From Anaerolineae bacterium (GTDB taxonomy: Bacteria; Chloroflexota; Anaerolineae; 4572-78; J111): DNA of 64,000 bases. Both the position numbers and the translations under genes were made by a program. The stretch spans positions 62,001 through 126,000 of the forward strand of contig JAJVIM010000013.1 of NCBI GenBank assembly GCA_022071955.1. The letters run 5' to 3'. The notes beneath the pieces were generated by a model. The model did not search any database and was not told the origin of the DNA. It saw only the letters and a list, made by a program, of their open reading frames with translations. Position 1 is the stretch's first letter, and each line of letters opens with the position of its first letter. This document shows, one piece after another, positions 8,881 to 17,409 of this stretch.

Positions 8881-9166
8881 TGGTTTTCTCCTCTGAAAAT
8901 AGCGCCGCAGGCCGGGGGGCTTGGGGGGTAGCTCCCCCCAACCATTATTTTCATTCCCCGTTGCAGCAACGCAGCTTCGGTTAATGTCCTGTAAAAATAG
9001 GATCAGGAATTGCGAATTGCGGGTAGCGAGTAGCGTGTGCAGTACCCCGGTACTAAACATAAGTATACGATAACAACACCCAAAAATCAAAGCCGGCGGC
9101 TTTTCGCTAATTCACGGTATTTATGCTACAAATAGCGCCATCTTTTTCTGCTTTGGAGCTGCTCAG

Positions 9167-10306
9167 TTGGCCCGAATTTTGCTGACCGGCGGGCGCGCGC
9201 CGGTGGCGCTGGAACTGGCCCGCCTCTTTCATCGCGCCGGCCAGACCGTGTTGGTGGCCGAGAGCGTGCCCTGGCCCATGTGTCGCGGGTCGAAAGCCGT
9301 GGCCGGCTGTTTTCATGTGCCGCCGCCCAACCTTCGGCCGCAAGTCTTTATCGACGCGCTGGCCGCTGTCATTCGCCGCGAGCGCATCGACTGGCTGATC
9401 CCCACCTGCGAGGAAACCCTGTTTGTGGCCTGGGGCAAACCCCGGCTCAAACCGCTCTGCCGCGTGTTTACGGACTCATTCGAGGTGTTGCACAGCCTGC
9501 ACAGCAAATGGCAGTTCATCGAGCTGGCGCGCAGCTTCGGCCTGCCGGCGCCGCCCACCGAGTTGGTTACTACCAGCGCGCAGGCTGCCAGGCTGATCGC
9601 CGCCAGCCGCCGGCTGGTGCTCAAGCCGGTTTATTCGCGCTTTGGCACGCAAACGCTGATCCGCCCCACCCGGCCGCCCCACATCGAACCGGGCCGGCCG
9701 TGGGTGGCCCAGCAAATTTTGCCCGGCCGCCAGCTCTGCACCTTCAGCGTGGCCCACGCCGGGCGGCTCGTCGCGCACAGCACCTATGCCATCAAATTTA
9801 CCGCCGGGCGCGGTGCGGCCATCCATTTTAAAGCCGAAGACCACCCGCCGGCCTTTGAGTGGGTGCGCCAATTTGTGGCGCAAACGCGCTTTAGCGGCCA
9901 GATTGCCTTTGACTTTATCGAAACCGGGCCGGGGCAGGTAGCGGCCATCGAGTGCAACCCCCGCGCCACCAGCGGCCTGCACCTGTTTGGCCCGGAACTG
10001 GCCGGGGCGTACTTCAAACCCAACCGGCCGCTGCTGACGCCGCTGCCCGGCCAATCGGCAAAATTGACGGCGGCGCTGCTGCTGTACGCGCCGTTCAACA
10101 TCCGGCGGCACGGCTGGCAAAGCTGGCTGGCGGCGCTGGCCGGCGGCCGCGAAGTAGTTTTCAACTGGCGCGACCCGTGGCCGGGGCTGGTATCGCAGTG
10201 GGTGGGGCTGGCCTGGTTTTTGGGGCAAAGCGCCCGCCGCCGGGTTAACCCCACCGCCGCCACCACGCTCGATATTGAGTGGAACGGGGAAACAATGAGC
10301 AATTAA
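9167..10306 (+). CDS. ATP-grasp domain protein
   Basis: A 379-residue protein with an N-terminal Rossmann-like pre-ATP-grasp domain (ARILLTGGRAPVALELARLFHRAG) and an ATP-grasp fold (lysine in RLVLKPVYSRFGT, later ECNPRATSGLHLF for metal binding). Such enzymes ligate a carboxylate to an amine or thiol through an acyl-phosphate. The start is TTG with GGAG eight bases upstream. It is the first of four co-directional genes with an MBL hydrolase, an acyltransferase-like protein and a KAS III-like synthase, which suggests a small biosynthetic pathway. The substrate is unknown. Confidence 0.75.
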   Translation: MARILLTGGRAPVALELARLFHRAGQTVLVAESVPWPMCRGSKAVAGCFHVPPPNLRPQVFIDALAAVIRRERIDWLIPTCEETLFVAWGKPRLKPLCRVFTDSFEVLHSLHSKWQFIELARSFGLPAPPTELVTTSAQAARLIAASRRLVLKPVYSRFGTQTLIRPTRPPHIEPGRPWVAQQILPGRQLCTFSVAHAGRLVAHSTYAIKFTAGRGAAIHFKAEDHPPAFEWVRQFVAQTRFSGQIAFDFIETGPGQVAAIECNPRATSGLHLFGPELAGAYFKPNRPLLTPLPGQSAKLTAALLLYAPFNIRRHGWQSWLAALAGGREVVFNWRDPWPGLVSQWVGLAWFLGQSARRRVNPTAATTLDIEWNGETMSN

Positions 10307-10313
10307 CAATTAC

Positions 10314-10411
10314 GAATGACGAATGACGAATGACGAATGACGAATGACGAATGACGAATGACCAATGACGAATGACGAATGACGAATGACGAATGAAAAA
10401 TGACCAATGAC
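10314..10411. repeat. Array of 14 heptamers (GAATGAC/CAATGAC)
   Basis: Fourteen contiguous 7-bp units, most exactly GAATGAC, fill the spacer between the ATP-grasp and MBL genes. The ATG of the MBL gene (10400) lies inside unit 13, and no Shine-Dalgarno sequence is present. It resembles the short tandem heptamer repeats known from cyanobacteria. It is not CRISPR. Confidence 0.95.
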
Positions 10412-11239
10412 CAAACCTTTAAACTGACCCTGCTGCAAGCCGGGCACACTACCGCGCCGGAGGCAATGATCCTGCGCGGCGAGAGCTGGCGCAAAATGAC
10501 CATCCCGGCGCTGTTTGCCCTGCTGGAACATCCCCGGCTGGGGCCAATCCTGTTTGACACCGGCTACAGCCCCCGCTTTCTGGCCGAAACGCGGCGCTGG
10601 CCCTACTGGCTGTATGCCAAAATGACGCCCGTTTTCATCCGCGCCGAGGAGACCGCCGCCGCGCAGTTGCAGCGCCGGGGCATCCGGCCCGCAGACATCG
10701 AACGGGTGATTGTCTCTCATTTTCACGTTGACCACATTGGCGGGCTGGCCGATTTTCCGCGGGCGCAGTTTATTTTTTACGCCGATGCCTTCCAGCCCAA
10801 AACCGGCCTGGCCGCCGTGAAAGCCGGTTTTTTGCCCGGCCACCTCCCCGCCGATTTTGCCGGGCGCGCCGCGCCTGTCGACCCGGCGCAAGCCATCGGC
10901 CTGCCGCCGGAGACTGCGCCCTTTGCCCGCGGCGTCGATCTGCTGGGCGACGGCAGTTTGCTGGCGGTGCGCCTGCCCGGCCATGCCGTGGGCCAAATGG
11001 GCCTCTTTTTGCAGGCCGAAGGGTTGGGGCCGGTGTTTTTGTGCGCCGATGCCTGCTGGCACAGCCGCGCCTTCCGTGAGCTGATTTTCCCGCACCCGTT
11101 GCTCAATCACCTGCTGCACCCCGACCCCGCCGCCTACCACCAGTCGATCCGCCGGATCCACCAACTGCACCAGCGCCGGCCCGAGCTGCACATCATCCCT
11201 TCGCACTGCCCGGAAGCGGCCCAACAATATTGTCAGTAG
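10400..11239 (+). CDS. MBL-fold metallo-hydrolase (lactonase-like)
   Basis: A 279-residue metallo-beta-lactamase-fold hydrolase with the di-metal motif SHFHVDHIGG, a LPGHAVGQMG histidine segment and a final SHCPEAAQQ. The layout resembles N-acyl homoserine lactonase-type MBL enzymes, so ester, lactone or thioester hydrolysis is plausible. The start falls inside a heptamer array, with no visible ribosome site, so initiation may be unusual or coupled to upstream translation. It lies third-party to no known pathway but is second in the 9-13.6 kb gene set. Confidence 0.78.
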   Translation: MTNDQTFKLTLLQAGHTTAPEAMILRGESWRKMTIPALFALLEHPRLGPILFDTGYSPRFLAETRRWPYWLYAKMTPVFIRAEETAAAQLQRRGIRPADIERVIVSHFHVDHIGGLADFPRAQFIFYADAFQPKTGLAAVKAGFLPGHLPADFAGRAAPVDPAQAIGLPPETAPFARGVDLLGDGSLLAVRLPGHAVGQMGLFLQAEGLGPVFLCADACWHSRAFRELIFPHPLLNHLLHPDPAAYHQSIRRIHQLHQRRPELHIIPSHCPEAAQQYCQ

Positions 11240-11326
11240 TCATTGGTCATTGGTCATTTGGCTGTACCCCGTAACCAATGACCAGTGACTAATGACTAAT
11301 GACCAGTGACCCATAACAAGTGAACA
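11237..11326. repeat. Heptamer-based inverted repeat spacer
   Basis: CATTGGT/CAATGAC-type heptamers on both sides of a short GC-rich centre form an imperfect hairpin between the MBL and the next gene. The following ATG (11327) again lies in a CAATGAC unit without a clear ribosome site. Confidence 0.75.
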
Positions 11327-12478
11327 ATGACCAAACTCGCGCTTTTCGATGCTGCGACAATCAACACTTTGCGCTGGCCGCTCACCGCCGACGGTGACTA
11401 CGCCCAACGCTATCTGCTGCCGCTGCTGCAAAACGGGCCGCAAACCTACGTGGCCAACGTCCACACCGAACTGGCCGTGTTGCAGGTTGATGACGTCCTG
11501 CTGCCGCTAACGCTCACCCGCTTTCATCCGGCCAACAGTTACGTGTGCTCGCCGTACAACCACTACTTTGCCTACGGCGCTCAGGAATTTGACAAGCTGA
11601 ATAATCGCCCGCTGGAATTGCTGCTGCGGGCGCTGCTGGGGCCGGTATTCCGCGCCTATCGCCACACCCGCTTCGATGAGGTGGTGCTGGTGAACAACTG
11701 GCTGCTTTCCACCAACCTGTATCCGCAACTGGCGGCAGGGCAGGTGGAGCAGGCGCTCCGTTTTTTGGCGGCGCGCTATCCGGACCGGCCGATTATTTTT
11801 CGCTCGGTGGATGGGTTGGGCAACCCGGCGCTGCTCAAAACGCTGGCATCGCTGGGCTGCGAGCTGGTGTTCAGCCGGCAGGTCTATTACCAGGATGCCC
11901 GCACCCCGGCGCTGCTGCGCAAAAAACAGGTCAAAATCGATCTGCGCCGCTACCGGCAAACCGATTGCCAGCTTGTCACCGAGCTGACCCCCGCCGACGC
12001 GCCGCGCATGGCTCACCTGTACCGGCTGCTCTATCTGGACAAATATTCGCACTTTAACCCGCACTTCACCGAAGAGTTTTTCCGGCTGGCGCTGGAAAAC
12101 CGGCTGCTGACATTTAAAGCTTTTCGGGCTGAACCCTATCAAAAGTCAGGTGACATCGACGCGGTTTTGGGTTATTTTAACCGAAACGGAATTATGACCC
12201 AGCCAGTTTTTGGCTACGATACCCAATTGCCGCAGGAGCTGGGGCTGTACCGGCTGCTGAGCACGCAGGTACTGCTTGACGGCATCGAGCACAAACGGCT
12301 CATCAATTGCAGCGCCGGAGTGGGCGAGTTCAAACGGCTGCGAGGCGGCCAGCCGGCGCTGGAATACAACGCGGTCTATCTGCGCCATTTGCCGGCGCGG
12401 CAGCAGTGGCCGTGGCGGCTGCTCAAGGCGCAGCTCGATGGCGTGGCCGTGCCATTGATTCAAAAATACGGATTTTAG
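11327..12478 (+). CDS. Uncharacterised GNAT/FemX-like protein
   Basis: A 383-residue soluble protein that I do not recognise with certainty. The second half (TELTPADAPRMAHLYRLLYLDKYSHFNPHFTEEFF and later VLGYFNRNGIMTQPVFGYDT) has the feel of a GNAT or FemAB-type acyltransferase with two related lobes. No signal peptide or membrane segment is visible. It sits between an MBL hydrolase and a KAS III-like synthase on the same strand, so transfer of an acyl or aminoacyl group in a small biosynthetic route is a reasonable guess. Function remains unproven. Confidence 0.6.
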   Translation: MTKLALFDAATINTLRWPLTADGDYAQRYLLPLLQNGPQTYVANVHTELAVLQVDDVLLPLTLTRFHPANSYVCSPYNHYFAYGAQEFDKLNNRPLELLLRALLGPVFRAYRHTRFDEVVLVNNWLLSTNLYPQLAAGQVEQALRFLAARYPDRPIIFRSVDGLGNPALLKTLASLGCELVFSRQVYYQDARTPALLRKKQVKIDLRRYRQTDCQLVTELTPADAPRMAHLYRLLYLDKYSHFNPHFTEEFFRLALENRLLTFKAFRAEPYQKSGDIDAVLGYFNRNGIMTQPVFGYDTQLPQELGLYRLLSTQVLLDGIEHKRLINCSAGVGEFKRLRGGQPALEYNAVYLRHLPARQQWPWRLLKAQLDGVAVPLIQKYGF

Positions 12479-12520
12479 TTTGTGTCACGGAATTTTCGCC
12501 GCCACCCATATGGCTGTAGT

Positions 12521-12592
12521 CGGTGGCAAGTGGCGGGTGGCAAGTGGCGCGTTTTTACCCGCCACCCGCTACTTGCCACTCGCCACCTTTTT
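12521..12592. repeat. GTGGCAAGTGGCG-type inverted repeat
   Basis: Tandem GTGGCAAGTGGCGGGT-like units are mirrored by CCGCCACCCGCTACTTGCC-like units around a TTTTTA centre, and a short T-run follows. It may act as a hairpin or weak terminator before the KAS III-like gene. Confidence 0.6.
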
Positions 12593-12650
12593 AAGTGGCG
12601 AAAAACTAAAGACACTAACGACTTCTGAAGCACCACAAAAGGGATAATTT

Positions 12651-13637
12651 ATGACACTCATCAAAATTGCCGGATTGGGCCGTTATCTGCCCGAACGAGT
12701 GGTACCCAACTGTGAAGTTGAAGCCTTGTGCGGCCTGCCCGCCGGCTGGATTGAACAGCGCACCGGCGTTAAAGAGCGTCGCTGGGCTGCCGCCGAAACC
12801 CACGCCCATATGGCCGCCGCCGCCGCGCGCGAAGCCGTAGCCAATGCCGGGCTGTCGCTGGCGGACATCGATTTGATCATCAACGCCAGCGGCACGCAGG
12901 AGCAGAGCATCCCCGATGGCGGGCCGCTGCTCCAGGCCGAACTGGGGCTGGCAGAATCCGGGGTACCGTGTTTCAGCGTGCACGCCACCTGCCTCAGTTT
13001 TTTGATGGCGCTGGATGTGGCCGCCAGCTTGCTGGCCGCCGGCCGCTACCGGCACATTCTCATTGCCAGCGCCGAAATCGCTTCGGTGGGGCTGAATTTT
13101 GCCGAGCCGGAGAGCGCCTCGCTGCTGGGCGATGCCGCCGCCGCCGTGGTAGTAACCCGCACGCCCCCCGGCGAGCCATCGGCGCTGCACGCCCGCCATT
13201 TTGAAACCTACAGCCGGGGCGCACATCTGGCCGAGGTGCGCGGCGGCGGCAGCCGCCATCACCCCAACCACCCCAACACCACTCCGGCGGATAATTTGTT
13301 CCACATGCACGGGCCGCAACTGCTCAAATTGACCCATCGCTACAGCCAGAATTTTCTGGAACAACTGCGGCCGGGGCTGTCGCGCAGTTTGGGGGAGATT
13401 GAATGGGTGGTGCCGCACCAGGCCAGCATGCTGGGGCTGCGGCTGATGAGCCATTTTGGCTGGCCGTTTGAGCGGGTGCTGGTGACGCTGGACCGGCTGG
13501 GCAACTCGGTGGCGGCGTCTATTCCGGTAACGCTGTACCAGGCGGTACAGGAGGGCCGGATTACGCGCGGCAGCCAGGTGTTGCTGGTGGGCACCGGCGC
13601 GGGGTTATCGCTGGGCGGGGTGATTGTGACGTACTGA
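12651..13637 (+). CDS. 3-oxoacyl-ACP synthase III (KAS III) family protein
   Basis: A 328-residue thiolase-fold condensing enzyme. Catalytic Cys114 lies in HATCLSFLMALD, His in VVPHQAS and Asn in LGNSVAASIP, so the KAS III triad is complete. Classic FabH proteins start fatty-acid chains from acyl-CoA and malonyl-ACP. The genome context here (ATP-grasp, MBL hydrolase, acyltransferase-like gene, no fab genes) points rather to a secondary-metabolite or specialised lipid role. The ATG follows AAAGGGATAATTT. The gene ends about 10 bp before the promoter of rpe. Confidence 0.85.
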   Translation: MTLIKIAGLGRYLPERVVPNCEVEALCGLPAGWIEQRTGVKERRWAAAETHAHMAAAAAREAVANAGLSLADIDLIINASGTQEQSIPDGGPLLQAELGLAESGVPCFSVHATCLSFLMALDVAASLLAAGRYRHILIASAEIASVGLNFAEPESASLLGDAAAAVVVTRTPPGEPSALHARHFETYSRGAHLAEVRGGGSRHHPNHPNTTPADNLFHMHGPQLLKLTHRYSQNFLEQLRPGLSRSLGEIEWVVPHQASMLGLRLMSHFGWPFERVLVTLDRLGNSVAASIPVTLYQAVQEGRITRGSQVLLVGTGAGLSLGGVIVTY

Positions 13638-13647
13638 GCGGGGCGCT

Positions 13648-13676
13648 TTGTCAGACCGGGAGGGTGGTGCTAAAAT
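13648..13676 (+). promoter_or_regulatory. sigma70-type promoter of rpe-fba
   Basis: TTGTCA, 17 bp, TAAAAT, lying in the 118-bp gap before rpe. Confidence 0.65.
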
Positions 13677-13755
13677 GCGGGGTGATGCCTGCCGGCATCC
13701 AGAGGAAAAGAGCTGCCGCTAAATTGCCACAAGTGCCACCCACAAGGAGACAGCG

Positions 13756-14418
13756 ATGTCACGCATCAAAATTGCGGCGTCTATTCTGGCCGCCGATTTT
13801 ACCCGTTTGGGCCAACAGGTAACAGATGCCGACGCCGGCGGCGCGGATTACCTGCACGTCGATATTATGGACGGCCATTTTGTGCCGAATATCTCGTTTG
13901 GGCCGCTGATTGTGGCCGCCATCCGGCCGCTCACCCGCCTGCCGCTCGATGTACACCTGATGATTGAAAAGCCGGAGCGCTATCTGGCCGCGTTTGCCCA
14001 GGCCGGGGCCGATATTATTACCGTTCACGTGGAAACCTGCCCCCACCTGCACCGCACCATCGAAGAGATCAAAGGGCTGGGCGTTAAAGCCGGCGTTACC
14101 CTCAACCCGGCCACTCCCCTCTCCAGCCTGACCGAAATTATGCCCTTTGTTGACCAGGTGCTGATTATGTCGGTCAATCCGGGCTTTGGCGGGCAATCCT
14201 ACATTCCCACCAGTTCAAACAAGTTATCACGGCTGCGAACCATGCTTACTGAAATTGGCTCGCCGGCTGATATTGAAGTTGACGGCGGCGTTAACCCGGA
14301 CACCGTCCGTGAAATTGTGCAGGCCGGGGCCAACGTGTTGGTCGCCGGATCAGCGATTTTTAACAGCAAAGCCGCTGTGGCTGACAACATCCATCAACTT
14401 CGCCAACTGATCCCCTAA
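13756..14418 (+). CDS. rpe: Ribulose-phosphate 3-epimerase
   Basis: Interconverts ribulose 5-phosphate and xylulose 5-phosphate in the pentose phosphate pathway. The 220-residue TIM barrel has all family landmarks: KIAASILAADF, HVDIMDGHFVPNISFGP, VHLMIEKPE, SVNPGFGGQ and EVDGGVN. Length is normal. AAGGAGA lies before the ATG. It is followed after 30 bp by the aldolase gene, and one promoter and one terminator bracket the pair, so they form a two-gene sugar-phosphate operon. Confidence 0.97.
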   Translation: MSRIKIAASILAADFTRLGQQVTDADAGGADYLHVDIMDGHFVPNISFGPLIVAAIRPLTRLPLDVHLMIEKPERYLAAFAQAGADIITVHVETCPHLHRTIEEIKGLGVKAGVTLNPATPLSSLTEIMPFVDQVLIMSVNPGFGGQSYIPTSSNKLSRLRTMLTEIGSPADIEVDGGVNPDTVREIVQAGANVLVAGSAIFNSKAAVADNIHQLRQLIP

Positions 14419-14448
14419 TTCTATCTATTAATTTAAAGGAGTTACCCA

Positions 14449-15396
14449 ATGATTGTTACAACTGATGCACTCTTCAAAGTAGCGTACGGCAAATTCGCTG
14501 TCGGCGCTTACAACATCAACAACATGGAGCAGACGCTGGGGCTGTTCCGGGGCAACCTGCAATCGCAAGCGCCGTTCATCCTGCAAATCTCCAAAGGCTC
14601 GCGCAAATACGCCGAAGTAAAAATGCTGGAAGGCATGATCCGCGCCGCCGAAGAAATTTTTCCGGATGCCATTTTTGCCGTCCACCTGGATCACGGCGAC
14701 GAGGAAACCTGCTACGACTGCATCGCTTCCGGTTTTTACAGCTCGGTGATGATTGACGCCTCGCACCACCCCTTTGCCGAAAACGCGGCCATCACCAAAC
14801 GAGTGGTTGAACGCGCCCACGCCGCCGGCGTGAGCGTTGAAGCCGAACTGGGCATGCTGGGCGGCGTGGAAGAAGATATTAAAGTGGATGAAAAACACGC
14901 CATGCTCACCGACCCCGACGAAGCCAAAGCCTTTGTTGAAGCCAGCGGCTGCGACAGCCTGGCGGTGGCTATTGGCACCAGCCACGGCGCGTACAAATTC
15001 TCCGGCAGCCAGGGGCTGCACCTGGACCGCATCGCCGAAATTCAAAAGCGTCTGCCCGGCTTCCCGCTGGTGATGCACGGTTCCAGCTCGGTGCCGCAGG
15101 AAGAAGTGGCCCGCATTAACGCCGCCGGCGGCAAGCTGGGCGGGGCCAAAGGCGTTGACGAAGATCAATTTGTCAAAGCCTATCCGCTGGGCGTAACCAA
15201 AGTCAACATCGATACCGACGGCCGGCTGGTGTGGACCCGCGTTCACCGCGAATTTTTCCGCGACGAGCCGGAAGGCTTCGACTTCCGCAAGCCGGGCAAA
15301 GTGTACATCGCTGAATACGCCAACTTCATCGCCCACAAAAACGAAAAACTCGGTTCGGCCGGCAAACTGGCTGAAGTTCGCGCGGCGCTGAGCTAA
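14449..15396 (+). CDS. fba: Class II fructose-bisphosphate aldolase
   Basis: Cleaves fructose 1,6-bisphosphate to dihydroxyacetone phosphate and glyceraldehyde 3-phosphate. The 315-residue protein shows the class II zinc and active-site segments AVHLDHGDEETC, VSVEAELGMLGG, GTSHGAYKF, LVMHGSSSVP and KVNIDTDGR. AAAGGAG precedes the ATG. Pairing with rpe links glycolysis and the pentose phosphate pathway. A strong intrinsic terminator lies 24 bp after the stop. Confidence 0.96.
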   Translation: MIVTTDALFKVAYGKFAVGAYNINNMEQTLGLFRGNLQSQAPFILQISKGSRKYAEVKMLEGMIRAAEEIFPDAIFAVHLDHGDEETCYDCIASGFYSSVMIDASHHPFAENAAITKRVVERAHAAGVSVEAELGMLGGVEEDIKVDEKHAMLTDPDEAKAFVEASGCDSLAVAIGTSHGAYKFSGSQGLHLDRIAEIQKRLPGFPLVMHGSSSVPQEEVARINAAGGKLGGAKGVDEDQFVKAYPLGVTKVNIDTDGRLVWTRVHREFFRDEPEGFDFRKPGKVYIAEYANFIAHKNEKLGSAGKLAEVRAALS

Positions 15397-15420
15397 CAGC
15401 AATTTATCGCCAAAAATCAA

Positions 15421-15459
15421 ACGCCGGTCGAGTTATGGCTCGACCGGCGTTTTTTTATT
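15421..15459 (+). terminator. Intrinsic terminator after rpe-fba
   Basis: A perfect 12-bp stem (ACGCCGGTCGAG) with a 6-nt loop is followed by a T-run. The preceding A-run could let it also work on the opposite strand for the convergent MBL gene, whose stop overlaps the T-run. Confidence 0.93.
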
Positions 15460-16075
15460 CCCAGGTTACGTCGCCGTAAAGATCGGCGGGGTAGCCGCGC
15501 CGCACAAACGCCTCAAAATTGGGGCGTTCATCGCCAATTTTAAAAGATGGCCCATGCCCCGGAAAACACTCGGTGGCATCCGGCCACTGAAAAACAATGG
15601 TGCGCATGGTGTCCATTGTCTGCGAAAATTCCGCCACGGACCAGGTGCGGCCCGGCCCCCCATGAAAAATCGTGTCGCCGACAACGGCCCGGCCGCTGGG
15701 CAGCATAAAGGTGACCATGCCCGGTGTGTGGCCGGGGGTGTGGATCACCCGCAGCAAATAATCACCCAGTTCAATCGCGTCGCCATCGGCCAGCGGCCGG
15801 TCGGCGGTAACGCCACGCGGCGGTTCGGCCGGGTGCAGGTAAACCGGCACGTTGAGCCGGGCGCGCATCTCGGCCAGCGCGCCGGTGTGGTCGGCGTGAG
15901 TGTGGGTGAGTAAAATCGCTACCGGCGTTGAGCTACCGAGCATGACGCTGAGGCTGTCCGGCTCGTCGCCGGGGTCAATCAGCACGCTCTGCCCGGTGCG
16001 GGGGCAGATCAGGGCGTAACTGTTCATCTGCCACGGCCCCACCTGCACCGATTTCAAAATTAAACGGTCTGACAT
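15455..16075 (-). CDS. MBL-fold metallo-hydrolase (glyoxalase II-like)
   Basis: A 206-residue single-domain hydrolase with the motif THTHADHTG, HTPGHTPG, a GDTIF metal aspartate and FPGHGP near the end. This is the compact glyoxalase II/YcbL pattern, so thioester or similar hydrolysis is likely, but the substrate is not defined. AGGAGG lies upstream of the ATG. The gene follows two tRNA-Ser genes on the same strand, separated from them by their terminator. Confidence 0.85.
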   Translation of the reverse strand: MSDRLILKSVQVGPWQMNSYALICPRTGQSVLIDPGDEPDSLSVMLGSSTPVAILLTHTHADHTGALAEMRARLNVPVYLHPAEPPRGVTADRPLADGDAIELGDYLLRVIHTPGHTPGMVTFMLPSGRAVVGDTIFHGGPGRTWSVAEFSQTMDTMRTIVFQWPDATECFPGHGPSFKIGDERPNFEAFVRRGYPADLYGDVTWE

Positions 16076-16096
16076 TTGATGCCTCCTGTGTTGAAC

Positions 16097-16131
16097 AAAA
16101 AACCGCCTTCACGGGTTGTAAAGGCGGTTTT
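16097..16131 (-). terminator. Intrinsic terminator of the tRNA-Ser transcript
   Basis: An 11-bp stem (AAAACCGCCTT paired with AAGGCGGTTTT) with an 11-nt loop and a minus-strand T-run lies just downstream of tRNA-Ser(GCU). Confidence 0.88.
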
Positions 16132-16135
16132 GAGG

Positions 16136-16227
16136 TGGCGGGGAGGGTGGGATTCGAACCCACGGTCGAGTGTTACCCCGACAACCACTTAGCAGGCGGC
16201 CCCATTCGTCCACTCTGGCACCTCCCC
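16136..16227 (-). tRNA. tRNA-Ser (anticodon GCU)
   Basis: The acceptor stem GGGGAGG pairs with CCTCCCC, followed by discriminator G and an encoded CCA. The anticodon loop is CTGCTAA, the long variable arm typical of serine tRNAs is present, and the T-loop is TTCGAAT. Reads AGC/AGU codons. Confidence 0.95.
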
Positions 16228-16294
16228 AAAATTAATTATCAATTATCAATGAACAAAAAGTACAGTGATTTATTGTTCATTGTTCATTCCCCCG

Positions 16295-16384
16295 TGGCGG
16301 AGGGAGAGGGATTCGAACCCCCGGAGACCTTGCGGCCTCAGTGGTTTTCAAGACCACCGCAATCGACCACTCTGCCATCCCTCC
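16295..16384 (-). tRNA. tRNA-Ser (anticodon UGA)
   Basis: The acceptor stem GGAGGGA pairs with TCCCTCC, with discriminator G and encoded CCA. The anticodon loop is CTTGAAA and a long class II variable arm is present. It lies 67 bp upstream of tRNA-Ser(GCU) in the same transcript. Confidence 0.95.
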
Positions 16385-16403
16385 TCGGCAAAAGGCAGGG
16401 CAT

Positions 16404-16432
16404 ATTTTAGCAAAGGAGCGGCGGAAAGTCAA
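16404..16432 (-). promoter_or_regulatory. Promoter of the two tRNA-Ser genes
   Basis: Minus-strand TTGACT, 17 bp, TAAAAT, with the -10 box 20 bp before the tRNA 5' end. Its -35 box directly abuts that of a divergent promoter. Confidence 0.72.
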
Positions 16433-16461
16433 TTGAGAAAAGCCGGCGCGTGTGGTAAAAT
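16433..16461 (+). promoter_or_regulatory. Divergent promoter toward the HisKA protein gene
   Basis: TTGAGA, 17 bp, TAAAAT. It is back-to-back with the tRNA promoter and would give a leader of about 138 nt before the ATG at 16606. Confidence 0.55.
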
Positions 16462-16605
16462 GGGGTAACTTTATGGGGCTTTTGGAATTCAGGGGGGCAC
16501 AAGGGGAGTGAGGCGTGAAAACCGGTTCATCTCGCTTATCACTCGTCACTTGTCTTGACACCGCCCAAAATCCGGTGGAAACACTTTATCAAAAGGATAT
16601 TTTTT

Positions 16606-17337
16606 ATGAGTCAAGCCTCTGAGCCCGTAACCAAAACTTACCAGCCGCTGCAAACCTACCACCTTTCTCACGATCTGCGCGGCCCGTTAAATTCAATGCT
16701 CGGGTTTACAGAACTGCTGCTGGAAGGCATCGAAGGGCCGCTGACCGAGATTCAAATTGAGGATATTACCGCCATTCGGCAAAGCGCCACCAATCTACTC
16801 CGATTAATTAATACCGTGGTCAACCTGGGCAAAATCGGGGCCGGACAGTTCAAGCTCAACCAGCAGCCGGCCAACCTGAACACCATTATGGCAAATGTTA
16901 TTCACAGCCTGCCGGAAAAAACGGTGGCCCACGCTGAACTCTCGATTAAACCAACCCCCGATATGCCCACCCTTTTTGTTGACAGTGAACGCATCGAAGA
17001 GAGCGTGTTCAATATTCTGGAATTTTTGCTGGCCAAAAAAACCACCACCGCCATTACCATCAGCGCCGCTCCCACCGAGTCTGGCGCGGTGCTCACCATC
17101 GTGGCCACCGGAACGGTTCTTTCCACAGAACAACTGGCCCACCTGTTTGATTTAACAGTAGAGGTTGAGTCCACCGGCCGCAGCAAACTCACCGAAGGTG
17201 GCCTGTACATTCCGCTGGCGTTCAAACTGGCCCAACTTCATCAGGGGCAACTGACCGTTAACAGTTCAGCGCCAGGGGGGACTGAATTCTGCCTGACTTT
17301 GCCCCGTTATACCAACAGCATAGCCGAATCGCTTTAA
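16606..17337 (+). CDS. Histidine-kinase-like protein with degenerate ATP-binding domain
   Basis: A 243-residue cytoplasmic protein. The dimerisation and phosphoacceptor helix is recognisable (SHDLRGPLNSMLGF, His22), but the ATPase half has lost its key boxes: the N-box reads ERIEESVFNILEFLLAKK, G1 reads VATGTVLS with no DxG, and G2 reads TEGGLYIPLAF with no GxGLGL. It therefore probably cannot phosphorylate itself and may serve as a phosphotransfer or docking partner. I chose the ATG at 16606 because AAAAGGA lies 8 bases upstream; a frame extension to 16555 has no ribosome site. It ends 72 bp before a peptidase gene that has its own promoter. Confidence 0.8.
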   Translation: MSQASEPVTKTYQPLQTYHLSHDLRGPLNSMLGFTELLLEGIEGPLTEIQIEDITAIRQSATNLLRLINTVVNLGKIGAGQFKLNQQPANLNTIMANVIHSLPEKTVAHAELSIKPTPDMPTLFVDSERIEESVFNILEFLLAKKTTTAITISAAPTESGAVLTIVATGTVLSTEQLAHLFDLTVEVESTGRSKLTEGGLYIPLAFKLAQLHQGQLTVNSSAPGGTEFCLTLPRYTNSIAESL

Positions 17338-17342
17338 AAGCT

Positions 17343-17370
17343 TTGAACCAGACCCGGCGCCGGGTATAAT
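17343..17370 (+). promoter_or_regulatory. Promoter of the zinc peptidase gene
   Basis: TTGAAC, 16 bp, perfect TATAAT. GGAGG lies 7 bases before the ATG at 17410. Confidence 0.7.
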
Positions 17371-17409
17371 ACCCTGCTACAAGATGCATCATTTTCTGGA
17401 GGTTAGTTG

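Noticed and set aside
10310..10411. CRISPR-like regular repeats
   Set aside because: Units are 7 bp, contiguous and without spacers; no cas genes are present.
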